Shown piece after piece: positions 12,023-23,589 of a stretch of 64,000 bases of DNA. The stretch spans positions 266,334,192-266,398,191 of the forward strand of contig NC_081406.1 in NCBI RefSeq assembly GCF_030272615.1. Direction: 5' to 3'. Below the pieces are notes generated by a model. That model was not told where the DNA came from and made no database searches. It saw only the letters and a program-made list of their open reading frames with translations. Source of the DNA: Cryptomeria japonica. Lineage: Eukaryota; Streptophyta; Pinopsida; Cupressales; Cupressaceae. Every line of letters begins with the position of its first letter. Position 1 is the stretch's first letter. The translations under genes were made by a program, and so were the position numbers.

Positions 12023-12060
12023 ATCATGAGAGAGGTGAATTTTACCGATTTGATGTTATC

Positions 12061-13471
12061 TTTTTCTCTCATGTATTCCATTGTAACCTATTCAATGTTA
12101 TTTCTTGTTTCTTGTGTGACCTAGCAAAGGAAATGCAATTGCAAGAGGAATGATTCTATTTGAATCATAGTTTGTTGTGAGGGCAAGGTGTTTTCTCATT
12201 TCTAGTGTTTTCCCCAAGATGCTATTAGTATTCCTTAATGGTGATGAAATAGAATGATGACATGTGGCACTAATTGGTCTGAAGCTTTTGTTGCTTCCTT
12301 TGTTCAATGAAAGGGAATTCAAGCTCATTTTGTAAGGGTTCTAAAATTAATTTTGAAATGACTTAGGAAGGTTGTTCTCGATATAGGGTTTATTTTTCTG
12401 ATAGAAGAAGTTGTTGCATATACTCTGGAAATAATGAAAATATTCTAATGGATTGTCTCATATCAGTTATCTTTTAATTGTATGTTTTCATTTTTTAAGG
12501 ATGAATGAAACTGTCTCTACAAATTTCTTGTAGATATGTGATGTGATGCTTAGGTTTTCTTTAAGGAAGACATTAAATTCTAGTTATGCACTACAACTGC
12601 TTTGGGATAGCTATATGATTGTATAAGAATGATCCATATGGATGGAGATGGGATATGTTTGTAAGGCATTTATATTCAAGAATATAAAAGTAAATTTTGT
12701 CGGTTTATCAAAAATATGAATTTGTGTCGATGAACAACGCACTAGTCTGAAGATACCTATGTTCAGTAACCACAACAATTTTAAAATCAATCATTTCTAT
12801 TTGTTTGGTTGTTTGTTTGTACCGAAAGATCTAATTATCATGCGACAATATTTTATGTGATAAGCAGAATGGGTCCAATTCAGAGTTTTCTTATTTGTGT
12901 TCCATTTCTATGTGGTTGAGAACTATCTATTTTAATGAAATGTTGGTCTAGCTGATAAGAATTTACAAGTATTGTAATAGGTCAACCCGCCTGTGTTTTG
13001 CAGAGCCTGAAGTGTACAAGAGGATTATCCATCCTATTGAGGGATCCTCATAAATTGGCCAATGATCTTAGGTTCTTGTTGAAGGAAGAAGGATAATTCT
13101 TAGAGAAACTTGAGAAATCACTTGGAAACACCAACAGTACCTATGGTTCTGATTTTGGTAACCTCTTTGATTTTGAATTTTTTTAACTGTTGTGATTGAT
13201 TTTGGTTTTTGTTTTTGTTTACAAGAGGGTTGATCTAAATCTGGTTTAACTCATTAGTCACTCGAGACAACATCTTCTTCAATGGTTTCACTTGTACCAT
13301 TAATTGTGTTATTTGTTCAATAGAAGATTGGTTTGGGACCTGATTAGCTACAACAACATGGGAAGTGCTTGGTTTTTTTCCTACCCCTATCGAATTTCTA
13401 GGCCTCCAATCCATAATTGACTTCGTGTATCAGTGGGAGTAGGGTTTTTCTTGCTGGATTATTGGGGAGAT
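12061..13471. other. Unassigned sequence before element H
   Basis: AT-rich DNA with no long open frame and no TE motif that I recognise. It may include the 3' end of element D or host sequence. The only gene-like patch is at 13004-13160. Immediately before the H LTR there is ATTGGGGAGAT, which looks like a polypurine tract, but no retroelement is visible upstream of it. Confidence 0.5.
13004..13160 (+). pseudogene. Exon-like fragment of unknown gene
   Basis: A pyrimidine-rich stretch ending TGTGTTTTGCAG (to about 13003) looks like a splice acceptor. It is followed by about 155 bp readable as S-L-K-C-T-R-G-L-S ... L-R-D-P-H-K-L-A-N-D-L with one in-frame TAA near 13094, then GGTAAC as a possible donor. 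The product is not recognised. This could be a remnant host exon, but a single short open patch is weak evidence. Confidence 0.25.
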
Positions 13472-14781
13472 TGTTAGATTTGGTTGATCATTGATGCTAC
13501 TAGGATATGTTGTCATTGATGTCAACATATTCCTGTGAGTTGTTTTGATTAGTATGGAAAGAGTTTTTTATTCAGTTTTGTATTTTGGTTTTGTTGATCA
13601 CTTTTTTGTAGAATCCAGTATTTCCTCTGGTATATTTCGGTGTGATTAGATCTTGTGCTGAAACTTTAGATTATTGTTTTGGATGATCTTGTGTATCTTC
13701 ATTTCAAATGGTTCGTGATTTGGTGTTCTACAAGTTATCTTTCCTCATGATAGTTGTTGATTGGTTCGTGATTTGGTCCTCCGCATGTTATCTTTCCTCA
13801 TGACAGTTGTTGATTGGTTGTGTTCTTGAGCTTTCAGACGTTGAACGATGAAGGATTGAAAAGAGGTGTTGGTGCAACTATTCTAGATGATTCTAATGTT
13901 CTTTCTGGTGTTTCCTAGTCATGTCCTATTTGTTTTGGCGATCCGTATTGACCATTGTATGAGTTTTTGGTGGTTTGCCTTAACCGTTGATGATTTTTGT
14001 GTTATGCAGTATTTCTGGTGGTGTAGCGTGTTGCAGTTGATCTTGGTGGGATTTTTGGTGGATGTAATCATTTGGGAATTTGATTTAGGTCCATGCTATG
14101 TAATGTAAATCATAATATTGATCCAATGGTTGATCTTTGTATCATGCAATGTAATTTTTCTAATTGTGAGATGAGGAGTGAGGGTTTAGCCGACCTTGTT
14201 ATCAAGGTTGATGGTTTGTATATATAGATGAGATGCTTATGTAATTTAGGTGTTGATATTATGTTTGCATTATTAGAGAGAGGTGAATGTGTGAACAAGG
14301 ATATAATCATTTGGTGAAGTATTGTGGTGATATTGGTGTTACAAAGTAAACAATTATTCTTAAGTGGAACTATCATCAGGCATTTGTAGATGCTATCATT
14401 GCATTTCATTCCTTCTAGATTGTAGTCCAAATCATATTGTAAGTCAATGAGACTTCCCTAAGGGTTTTAGCCCTCCGAGCATATATCTTTTGAGAAGTGA
14501 GCTCTAGCTAGTGTGCCTAAATGCAAGTGCATTCCTCATTGTAATATTTTCACATCCTACTATAGAGTATCATCTTACTATGGGTAGGTTCCCACCATGG
14601 TTTTTCCTTTGATCGGGTTTTCCATGTCAAAAATCTTGGAGTTGTGTGTCGTGCTGTTAATTTTCTTATTTGTTATTGCTATAGTCTATTAGTTTATGTT
14701 TTGGAGTTTAATTATCTGAGATTTGGTGAAGACTGATTCACTCACCCCCCTCTTAGTCTTCCTTCTTGATTGCAGCTAACA
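13472..14781 (+). repeat. Element H 5' LTR
   Basis: It begins TGTTAGATTTGG and ends GCAGCTAACA. It has TATATATA at 14219-14226, the GGGTAGGTTCCCACCATGG block at about 14582-14600, and CACTCACCCCCCTCTTAG near its end. It is 1310 bp against about 1245 bp for the 3' copy, largely because of a 53-bp tandem duplication at 13710-13815 that the 3' LTR lacks. Confidence 0.92.
13710..13815 (+). repeat. 53-bp tandem duplication in H 5' LTR
   Basis: Two adjacent 53-bp units (13710-13762 and 13763-13815), each starting GGTTCGTGATTTGGT and ending GTTGTTGATT, with a handful of differences in the middle. The partner LTR at 54741 has one unit only, so the duplication arose after insertion. Confidence 0.85.
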
Positions 14782-14796
14782 ATTTGTATCAGAGCC
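14782..14796 (+). promoter_or_regulatory. Element H primer binding site
   Basis: ATTTGTATCAGAGCC directly after the 5' LTR. It matches the tRNA-iMet site TGGTATCAGAGC except for T replacing one G. Confidence 0.8.
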
Positions 14797-14837
14797 AGAT
14801 CCTCCGATAGAAGCTTAATTGCTTGAGGAGATCTAGG

Positions 14838-15966
14838 ATGGCAGCTCAAAGTATTCTTTTCAAGAAAGACAGTCTAAGGTTTAATGGAAGCAACTATATT
14901 GTGTGGAAGAGATGAATGGAGGTGCATTTGAAATGTTTTGGAGAAGATTATTGGAAGATTACTAAGAATGCCTATGTTGTTCCTCAGAATGGACCATCCA
15001 CTCTTGATGAGGTTAAGGAAGCTAAATATAACATCAGAGTGAAGGAAGCATTGCTTAGTGCCCTTACTAATTCTGAAATGACAAATGTTATGGAACTTCA
15101 GACCACATATGAGATCTGGGTGAAGCTTGAAATCTTGAATGAAGGTGATAGTCAAGTGAAAGTTCCTAAGTTGAAAAGTTTAAAAGGAAAGTATGAGACA
15201 TTGAAGATGGGAGATGATGAGAACATACATTCATACATGGCTAAGGTGAATGAGATTGTTGCTAAGGTGTTGAGATCTTTGCCTCCTACTTATAAACATA
15301 AGGTTGCCGCTATTCATGAAATTTGGAGTGTGACTACACTAACAAGAGATGTGTTGGTTGGAAAACTTGTTGCATTTGAGCTGAGGGGATTTGGAGAATC
15401 ACATGGAAAGTCTGAGACAACATTCAAATCATCAGCATCTGTGTCTAGTAAGCAAAAATAGGATCCTAATGAGTGTAGGATATCTAGATATCAAGAGAAA
15501 GAAAAGAGATACCAGAGCAAGAAAGAGAGCTTTATGAGCTTGAAGCATTTATTGCCCAAAGATTGCATAAAGGTGTCCGTAAGTATGATGGAAAGTTGCC
15601 CTTGAAATTTTTTTCTTGTAATAAGATAGGACATTTTTCTTCTAGGTGCCCGGAGAGAATGGCTAAGTATGACAGACATGATAAGTTTGATAAGCATGAT
15701 AGGAATGATGTATATAAGAAGCATGAAAATGATAAGCCTTATAAGTCTAACAGGAAGTTTAGGAACCAGAAGAATTGTTATTACACTGTAGATGAAGGTG
15801 TTACAGATGATGAATCAAAAGCATATGAATTTGTGTTTATTTCCATTAAAGAAGATGGACCTATTCCTATTGATTCCACTAGTTGTTATGTTGAGGAGAA
15901 AGCTTCGGGTGATAAGGTAGAAGAAAATGATGAATGGGTGATTGACAGTGGTTGCTCACATCATAT
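14838..15966 (+). pseudogene. gag: Element H gag and start of protease (broken)
   Basis: ATG at 14838. The N-terminus has F-N-G-S-N-Y-x-x-W-K-R followed by a TGA near 14912, where related elements have R (CGA to TGA). The first frame ends at 15461 and the sequence continues in another frame from about 15500. The zinc knuckle reads F-F-S-C-N-K-I-G-H-F-S-S-R-C, so the first Cys is lost. Protease begins W-V-I-D-S-G-C-S-H-H and is cut at 15966 by element B. It resumes at 31607 with M-T-S-D-K. Confidence 0.85.
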
Positions 15967-18956
15967 TGTTGGCATATTGGCATAACTGATAATGTGATAT
16001 TTTTTTATGATATTGATGAATCGATATAAGAATTGTCAGTGATGATATAGTTGAGATGTTGTTTTATGACTTGATGATCAATTTGTGTTGTCATTGATGG
16101 AAACTATGGTTACATTATTCTATCATGTTATCTAAGTCATCTATGTTTGACCAGAAAGCTATGGAATGGATTTGACAATTAACTGGCAAATAGGACCTTA
16201 ACCAGTAAATGTGAAACTATGTTATTAGATCTAGAGATTAATAAAGAATTTGGTGTTGCAGTTTGGAATATGCATTTGTAAAATTGTAATGAGGTTATGA
16301 CCGGAACCGTATCATGTTTTGGCCTCTGTAAGTCATCTTTGTGATTGACTAATGTATTTTATGTAGGGTTTTAGTAGGGTTTAAGAACCGGTATTCAAAT
16401 ATTATAACCGATAATGATTTTGACTTTGGCGGTGTATTACATTATGTTTATAAGATGGTGATGATGATGAATAAATGATGAACAGATAGTACCAAACCGG
16501 TACTAAGAGGGGGGGGTGAATCAGTACAGGCAAAAATCACTTTTACTTAAACCGGTTTGACTTAAAACTCTACACTTGACTGGCAAGCAATAACACAGGT
16601 CTAAACCAGATTACTGTTAGTAAAACATAGTAAGAATGTGAAAGACATAAACCGGTAACTCTTAACTTTCCTCACAATCTAACATCTTATTTCCACTTCA
16701 CCCATATGCATACACAAGTGATACATCAACAGAAATATAAAGACTTACTGGTTCAACATGCTTTACCGCTTGATAGAAAATAACAAAGCATCACATGAAA
16801 AACATCACACATAACACACATATTTCTCACGTGGAAACCCAAATGGGAATAACCACAGTGGGGATGAATACCCACAAGCTGTTCTTTGAACCCTTTTGAA
16901 GTCCGCTCTGTTAGGAGCCTAGTCCGGTTAAAGACTTTACAATAGGTTATGTTAGGAACCGATCCTGCTAGGGATCACCCAGTTAAGGGATGGCTAAAAT
17001 ACTCGGTTAAGGGTTAAATCCTGTTAAAGGTTACCTTGTTAGAGGATTTTAGGAACTCAATGATTTTGAGTCACCCTGTTAAAGGATTTTATAGCAAGCC
17101 AGTTAAAGCTACCTTGTTAAGGGATTTTCCAACTGTTGAAGTGGTTAGAGGTCAATAGGTATTACAATGATCTAGTAACAGTACTTCAATGCCAATGCAG
17201 ATCCACTTTAGTTCCTTCCTTCTGCAATCACACTCTGTAGGTATTTGTTCTCTTATCTGGTCTGGCAAGAATCACGTATCTCTACACTTAGATACACACA
17301 CAACATTTGCCAACAAACTCAACATGAAAAACAACATCGACCTTATAGGAAACAGATAGGTCAGTAGCATAAACCCTAAACCCTAAACATTTAGGTTAGG
17401 CAATTCAGTCAGTTAAATCCTAACAGTTGAACATGTTGCATTGATTACAATAGTCTTGAACAGATCTCAAGACATTCTCCATTGTTCATTCTTCACCGCT
17501 TCTTGGAGGCTGATAACCCATCACATGTTCTCCACCGTTTATCGAGACTTCGCACATTTTTGAGCTAGATAGGATCAATCTCCTTCATGTGCACAAGGTT
17601 GACGTGGCAACACAATTTTTTCTTCATTACAATGCTAACACATCACATGATGTCATTGGTTGAATCACACAGGCTTGGAATACTTCAACCGGAAACCCTG
17701 AAATATGAAGCCATGATACAAAACATTCCATATATCGGTTCACATTCCAACATACCAACTCACTAGGATAGACATACCGCTTCATTTTTTCACATATACC
17801 GGTTCACAACATCATACCGGTTCTCTTGCATCACATATACCGGCTCTCTTGCAAGTTGCTTACATCAATATATTGGTTCACTATTTAGCATATTGACATC
17901 AATGACAACATACAATATCATCATGTCATCATACTCTGCACATATGACAACAGATGATGTCATTGAATCCGCATGAAGTGTTTAAATGTTGCTTTGGCAT
18001 GATCAAAGAGTGAATTTCTTGGGAATGAGTGAAGTGATTAGTAGAATGAGCTAAGGGTTTGCAAGTGTATCAGATTGATGTGCGGTGATCATTCAATGGT
18101 TGTTATTGATTTGTAAATGATTGTAATGATCCATATGATGATCTGTAATGATTTATAAAGATTTGTGATGATCTGTGATGTAAATCTTAGTATGAGATTA
18201 GGGTTTTGCAACCGACTAAGTTGTAAAGTCTATTTAGGGTAAGTATATGATGATTTACTATGTCAGTGATCAAAAGAAGAGTGTGTGGTCGAACTAGTGT
18301 GTTTCTGCAAGAGAGAAGCAGATTGGAGCAGGAAAGGATCTGTACAAGCAAACAAAGAGTGCTATTTTTAGATAATACAACTATTGTTCCCTAATAGTTG
18401 CAGCAGACTCAAAATCCCTTAATCGGGTAGGTCATAACAGGCCTGATTACATAAATCCCTTCACTGGGTGACTCATTAGCTTGGATTCTAAATCCTTTCA
18501 CAAGGTTACTCCTAATAGAGTAAAGCTCCTAATAGGGCTAAGGTAAATCCTTTAACTGGGGGACTCCTAACAGGTTCTGCTCCTAATCGGGCATATTTGT
18601 ACACTCCTAACCAGGCTAGGCTCCTAACAGGGTGCATTCCGAAAGAGTGAAAAAATCTTGTGGGTACCACTTCCCACCGTCATTTTTCCCATTTGGGTTT
18701 CCACATGAAAATCCTGGTGTTCATGTGTTGATTGATTTCTTATGTGCTTAGTTGATATCTTTCTATTGCATGCATGTTGATGAACACTTAGAAGAACAGT
18801 TTGATAAATCTGATTAGTAGTATGATTTTAGTTACTACGGGTATTGTTTATGAGTTGTTTTGAAAGAAGTTTATGGTGGTTGTTAAAGTTTTAAAGTTTA
18901 CTATTATTATTGATTCACCCCCCTTCTCAGTAATAATAGGTTCCTCACAAATAACA
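15967..18956 (+). repeat. Element B 5' LTR (interrupted by solo LTR L)
   Basis: It begins TGTTGGCATATTGG and ends CACAAATAACA. Parts 15967-16464 and 17958-18956 align with the 3' LTR of B. Near the end it carries the TTCCCACCGTCATTTTTCCC block (about 18670-18690) and CACCCCCCTTCTCAG at 18916-18930. Confidence 0.9.
16465..17952 (-). mobile_element. Element L: solo LTR, minus orientation
   Basis: 1488 bp of LTR-like sequence with no internal region, flanked by GATGA (16460-16464 and 17953-17957). The intact partner site is in the B 3' LTR near 30361-30385. Read on the minus strand it starts TGTTGTCATATGTG, carries the GTGGGT...CCCACTGTGG block, then CACCCCCCCCTCTTAG (about 16508-16523), and ends CATCA. 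It represents recombination between the two LTRs of a former element. The left boundary is a few bases uncertain because of ATG repeats. Confidence 0.85.
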
Positions 18957-18972
18957 ATTTGTATGAGAGTCC
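18957..18972 (+). promoter_or_regulatory. Element B primer binding site (degenerate)
   Basis: ATTTGTATGAGAGTCC directly follows the 5' LTR. Compared with TTGGTATCAGAG it has two substitutions in the core, so this copy would prime poorly. Confidence 0.7.
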
Positions 18973-19024
18973 TTGTCCTCTATGTGCAGAAGCTTAACCA
19001 CTTGAGGAAAAGATCTAGAGGAAA

Positions 19025-19975
19025 ATGACGGAGGGTCTGAAGTTTACTAAGGACAACCACACAATATGGAAAGACATAATGAAGATTTATATCAAAGGTA
19101 TGGGTTCTCAATTTTGGCAACATGTTACTACTAAATGTGTACCCCCTATCGGTCCTCTAACTCTAGATCAACTTAAGGAGCAGCAGGAAAACAATCAAGC
19201 ATTGGAAGCCATTATAAGTGCATTGTCTGATACTGAATACATTGATGTACATGGATTAGAAACTACATTTGAATTTTGGGAGAAATTAGAACTCATCTAT
19301 GGTGGTGACAAACATGTTCAAAAAGCTAAGGAAGAGAGTCTTAGAGGTAAATTTGATGATATGAGAATGGTAGAAGGTGAAAATATAGCTCAGTATGGAT
19401 AAAGGATTAAAGAGGTTGTCAATGGTATTAAAAGTGTTGGAGGAAAGATTGAAGATGACATTGTTGTAAGTAAGATGTTAATAACTATTTTACCTGCCTA
19501 TGCTATAAGAGTTTATGTTATTCAAGAGTTAAGGTCAGTAAGTAGTGATAAAGTCACTATTGATTCTCTTATTGGTAAATTGACTACATTTGAATTAAAT
19601 AGTTTTGATAACAGTATTTCTAAGGCATCTGAATCATCTTTTAAAGCATTTGTAATTGGTACACTTGTGAGAAAAGGGAAAGATGTATGTCATAGTTATG
19701 ACCGCAGATTTAGTCATGGAGGTAGCAGAGGAGATAATAATGATGAAGACCATCTGATGGAGTTTGAAGCTCTTTTGGCTAAGAGACTTCCAAGAGGCAC
19801 TAATAAATATAAAGGTAAACTACCTCTTAAGTGCTTGTCTTGCAATAAGATTGGACATATTGCTGCAAATTACCCTAACAGTGATATTAAGGAGAAGTTT
19901 AGGAAATATAAAGGAAAATGGAAGAAACAATGCTATGTTGCAGTTGATGAAGGTGTGATAGATGAGGAATTTTAA
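19025..19975 (+). pseudogene. gag: Element B gag (broken)
   Basis: The frame starts at ATG 19025 with F-T-K-D-N-H-T-I-W-K, the copia gag start pattern, and shares L-x-Y-G-G-D-x-H-V-Q with element I gag. There is a TAA at 19400-19402 and another stop at 19973-19975, both in one frame. The zinc knuckle is C-L-S-C-N-K-I-G-H-I-A-A-N-Y, with the last Cys replaced by Tyr (a TGT to TAT change). Confidence 0.85.
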
Positions 19976-21560
19976 GATGATGACAATGAGGAGATTGTCT
20001 TTGTTGGTGTGAAGGAAGATCTGAATTATGAAAAGGCCTTGGTATCTCAATTTGACTCTAGTGATGAGTGGATAATAGATATTGGTTATTCACATCACAT
20101 GACCGATGATAAGAACAAATTCATATCCCTTGAAGATTTTGATGGCAGTGTGGTAATATTTGGTAATAACTCACCTTGCATGGTAAAAGGCAAAGGATCT
20201 ATTTCATTGAATTGTAAGAGTAATGCAGATGATTTTTATTTGGTTGAAGGTTTAAATGTTGGACAACTAAATGACAAAGGATATCACCTTGAGTTTAAAA
20301 AATGAGTGTGTGGGATCATGGGATGCAATGGAGATTTGATAGCTACTGGTAAATAGATTAGAGGTAATATTTTTCATCTGAATGCTAATGTGAATAGTTG
20401 TTTGGTAGCTAAAATTGAAGATGGTTGTGGCACAAAAGGTTATGTCATGTCAACTTTAATAATTTGATAAAGGTCAGAAAATCAAGTATGGTGAGAGGTA
20501 TGCCCCAACTTGTTAAACCAAATAATGTGTTATGCAAAGATTGTCAGATGAGTAAGATGACTTCAACATCTTTTAAGAGTAAATATTTTTCTTCAGAGCA
20601 TATTCTTGATTTAGTGCATACTGATCTATGTGGTCCTATGAGGACTAGAAATTTTTATGGTGATAAGTATTTTATGATTTTCACTGATGATTTTTCAACG
20701 ATGATGTGGGTAACTTTCTTGAAGGAGAAATCAAAGGCATTCAAAAAATTCAAGATCTTTAAAGCCCTAGTTGAAAAGGAAACCAACAAGAATTTGAAGT
20801 GCTTAAGATTTGACTGGGATGGAGAATTTACTTCTGATGAGTTTACTAGGTATTGTGAAGAACATGGAATAAAGAGATAGATGTCAACACCTAGGACTCC
20901 ATAGCAGGATGGCATTTCAAAGAGGAGAAATAGAACAATAGTGGAAGTTTCTAGGACAATGTTGATATAAGGAGATATTCCAAAAATGTTTTGGAGAGAA
21001 GCAGTTAGCACTGTTGTTTATACTTTGAACCGGGTTCTTGTAAAGAAAGGTAATGATAAAACACCTTATGAACATTGGCATGGTAAGACTCCTAATGTTA
21101 GCTACTTTAAAGTTTTTGGTAGTAGATGTTTTATTAAGACAGATGGTTTTACTGGAAAGTTTGATGCAAAGAGTGATGAAGGGATATTTCTTTGATATTA
21201 TACCAAGAGTAAAGCATTCAAATGTTATAATAAAAGGGCAAAGAAAATAGTTGAGAGTGTGAATGTTAAAATTAATGAGTTTTCTAACAAACCTGATGAG
21301 TCCAGTGGATCTGAGCCTGCTGATGATAAAGAAAAACTTGTGTATATTGAACCAAAAGTGCAGAAGGAAGATGAGCAAAACAATGCAGAAATAGGAGCTC
21401 AATCGATAAGCGATCAAGAAGATGATGAACATGAAACATTAAGAATTGCACTGGAAATGGTAATCCCAAGATATGTAAGGCTAAATCATTTAGAAGACCA
21501 GATTATAGGTGACAAGAATGCTAGTGTGAAGACAAGAAGAAAAATTAGAGAGAATTCCTA
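19976..21560 (+). pseudogene. pol: Element B protease and integrase (broken)
   Basis: The protease motif reads W-I-I-D-I-G-Y-S-H-H-M-T where W-I-I-D-S-G-C-S-H-H-M-T is expected, so the active-site D-S-G is altered. A frameshift near 20415 precedes integrase, which has W-H-K-R-L-C-H-V-N-F, C-K-D-C-Q-M-S-K, H-T-D-L-C-G-P and the block up to D-W-D-G-E-F. The E-bearing motif is degraded (K-R-R-N-R-T-I). Stops lie near 20305, 20878, 20902, 20968, 21193 and 21559. Confidence 0.83.
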
Positions 21561-23115
21561 AATGATTTTAACTATTGAGCCAAAGAATGTTAGAGAAGCT
21601 TTGAAAGATGAAGACTAGTTGAATGCAATGAATGAAGAACTTGACCAAATTGAGAAGAATAATACATGGTCTCTTGTTCCCAGACCAAAAGACAAAAATA
21701 TTACTGGGACAAATGGGTATTCAGAAACAAACATAATGAGGATGGTGAAGTTGTTAGAGAAAAGGTGAAGGTGGTTTGCAAAGGGTATGCACAGGAAGAA
21801 GGTGGAGACTACAGTGAAACCTTTGCATCGGTGGCAAGCCTTGAAGGTGTTAGAATGTTGCTTGCATTTGCTACTTTTAAAGGATTTAAGGTATATTATA
21901 TGGAAGTTAAATCAGATTTTTTGAATGGTATCTTGGAAGAAGAAGTATATATAGAAAAACCGGATGGTTTTGCATTGAGTGAAGATGAAAATATGGTTTT
22001 CAAACTACACAAGGCACTATATGGATTGAAGCAAGCTCCCAGAGCATGGTTTGAAAGATTGCATGCACATCTGATTAAGATAGGATTTTGGAGAACCAAT
22101 AAAGACAGTAACATATATTTGAAGACTAATGAAGACAAAATGTTAATTGCTGAAGTTTTTGTTGATGATATAATATTTTGTGGAAATGATGACATGTGTA
22201 TGTCTTTTGCAGATGAAATGAAGAAATAGTTTGAGATGTCTCTTATCAGTGAGATAAAATTCTTTATTAGTTTATAGATTCAACAACTAGAGAATGGAAT
22301 ATTTATTTGCTGGACTAAGTATATAAAAGAAGTCTTGAAAACTTTTGGCATGGAAGATTGTAAACCGGTTGGTACTCTGATGGTGACAGGTTGTAAAATT
22401 TCAAAACAAGATGATTCACCGTATGTGGATGGGAAATAATATAGGTCTATAATTGGAAAGTTGCATTATGTTGTTCACAGTAGACTAGATATTGCACATG
22501 TTGTTGGATTGATTGCAAGATTTCATAAAGATCCTAAGGAGACACACATGGTAGTAGTACAAAGGATATTCAGGTATTTGAAAGGAACAGTTGATTATGG
22601 TTTGTGGTATCCTTACAATGATAATTTTTCTTTAAAAGTTTTCACAGATGCAGACTGGGCTGGAAATGTTGATGATCGGAAAAGCACAACCAGTGGAGCT
22701 TTCTTTTTAGGAGAAATATTGGTATCTTGGATAAGCAAGAAATAATCTTGTATTTCACAATCTACAACTTAAGCAGAATATGTGGTAGCATCAATTAATT
22801 GTACTCAACCTATATGGATGAGACATACTTTGGAAGGTTTTAAGGAAGACATGTCTAAATTGCTGACTATTCATTGTGATAACACTAGTGTTATTAATAT
22901 TTCAAAAAATCATGTATTACATGCAAGAACAAAGCATATTGAGTTGACGTATCACTTTCTAAGGGAAAGAGTACAGAAGAAGAAGAAAAAAAATGGAGTA
23001 TGTGTCTAGCAAAGAGCAATTAGCAAATATATTCATTAAACCTTTTCTTAAGACAACCTTTGAATATCTCAAAGGTAGATTAGGGGTTGTACCCCTACAC
23101 AAGATCAACTAAGAT
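21561..23115 (+). pseudogene. pol: Element B reverse transcriptase and RNase H (broken)
   Basis: RT shows K-W-V-F-R-N-K, Y-Y-M-E-V-K-S-D-F-L-N-G (first catalytic D replaced by E), [11 protein letters not shown] and F-V-D-D-I-I-F-C-G. RNase H keeps F-T-D-A-D-W-A-G-N but has a stop in S-T-T-(stop)-A-E-Y. At least seven stops and a frameshift near 21710 are present. The end is near 23110 before the non-coding tail. Confidence 0.85.
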
Positions 23116-23369
23116 GTTGGTGATGCATCAATCTGGTGAATTCATTGAATATCTTTCATTTCTTAATTGATGTGAAGTGGGCTACTCCTCAGGGAGAGCA
23201 TTTATGATGAGATAAACAGATATGAAGACAATAAAGGTATTTGCACCTTTGGCATTACTCTCAAAGGGGGAGAAGAAATAGTTGAGAAGAAGAGAAAGTA
23301 CATAAAAGATCAGTTCAGTTCAGCATGATGAGGTTTTTCAGTGTTTCCATCAATTTCAAAGGGGGAGAA
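23116..23369 (+). promoter_or_regulatory. Element B 3' tail and polypurine tract
   Basis: Non-coding tail with AAAGGGGGAGAAG at about 23263 and the priming tract TTCAAAGGGGGAGAA at 23355-23369 immediately before the 3' LTR. Confidence 0.75.
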
Positions 23370-23589
23370 TGTTGACATAGTGACATAACTGATAATGTGA
23401 TAATTGTTGATGATATTGATGAACCGGTATAAGGATTGTTGGTGATGATATAGTTGAGATGTTGTTTGATGACTTGATGATCAGTTTGTGTTGTCATTGA
23501 TGGCAACTATCGTTATATTGTTCTATCATGTTATCTAAGTTGTCTATGTTTGACCAAAAAGCCATGGAATGGATTTGACAGTTAACTAG

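Larger units (their letters stand above)
9539..12054 (+). repeat. 1258-bp direct tandem duplication inside element D
   Basis: GTTAAAGGAA...GAACACATGACAC at 9551 recurs at 10809, an offset of 1258, and the match runs to the next junction. Unit 1 is about 9539-10796 and unit 2 about 10797-12054. Both junctions lie at a short GTTTTATG/GTTAT similarity, suggesting microhomology. The copies differ at only a few scattered sites (for example S-D-I-A-E against S-D-I-V-E), so the duplication is much younger than the decay of the element itself. Confidence 0.93.
9153..12060 (+). mobile_element. Element D, right part, with tandem duplication
   Basis: Continuation of the element interrupted at 2033. The first 400 bp hold short broken coding pieces rich in P, S and E. 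From about 9539 the sequence forms two head-to-tail copies of 1258 bp. Recognisable protein pieces are a coiled-coil-like fragment and a second fragment in each copy. No retroviral enzyme motif is visible. The 3' end of D could not be fixed; similarity and coding signal fade after about 12060. Confidence 0.55.

Noticed and set aside
13461-13472. Polypurine-like ATTGGGGAGAT before the H 5' LTR, suggesting a tandem LTR element upstream
   Set aside because: No gag-pol remains or partner LTR are visible in 12061-13471; a short purine run is likely by chance.
13887-14108. Hydrophobic open frame, repeated at 55085-55327
   Set aside because: Both lie at the same place in the two LTRs of element H, so the repetition reflects LTR duplication and not coding conservation.
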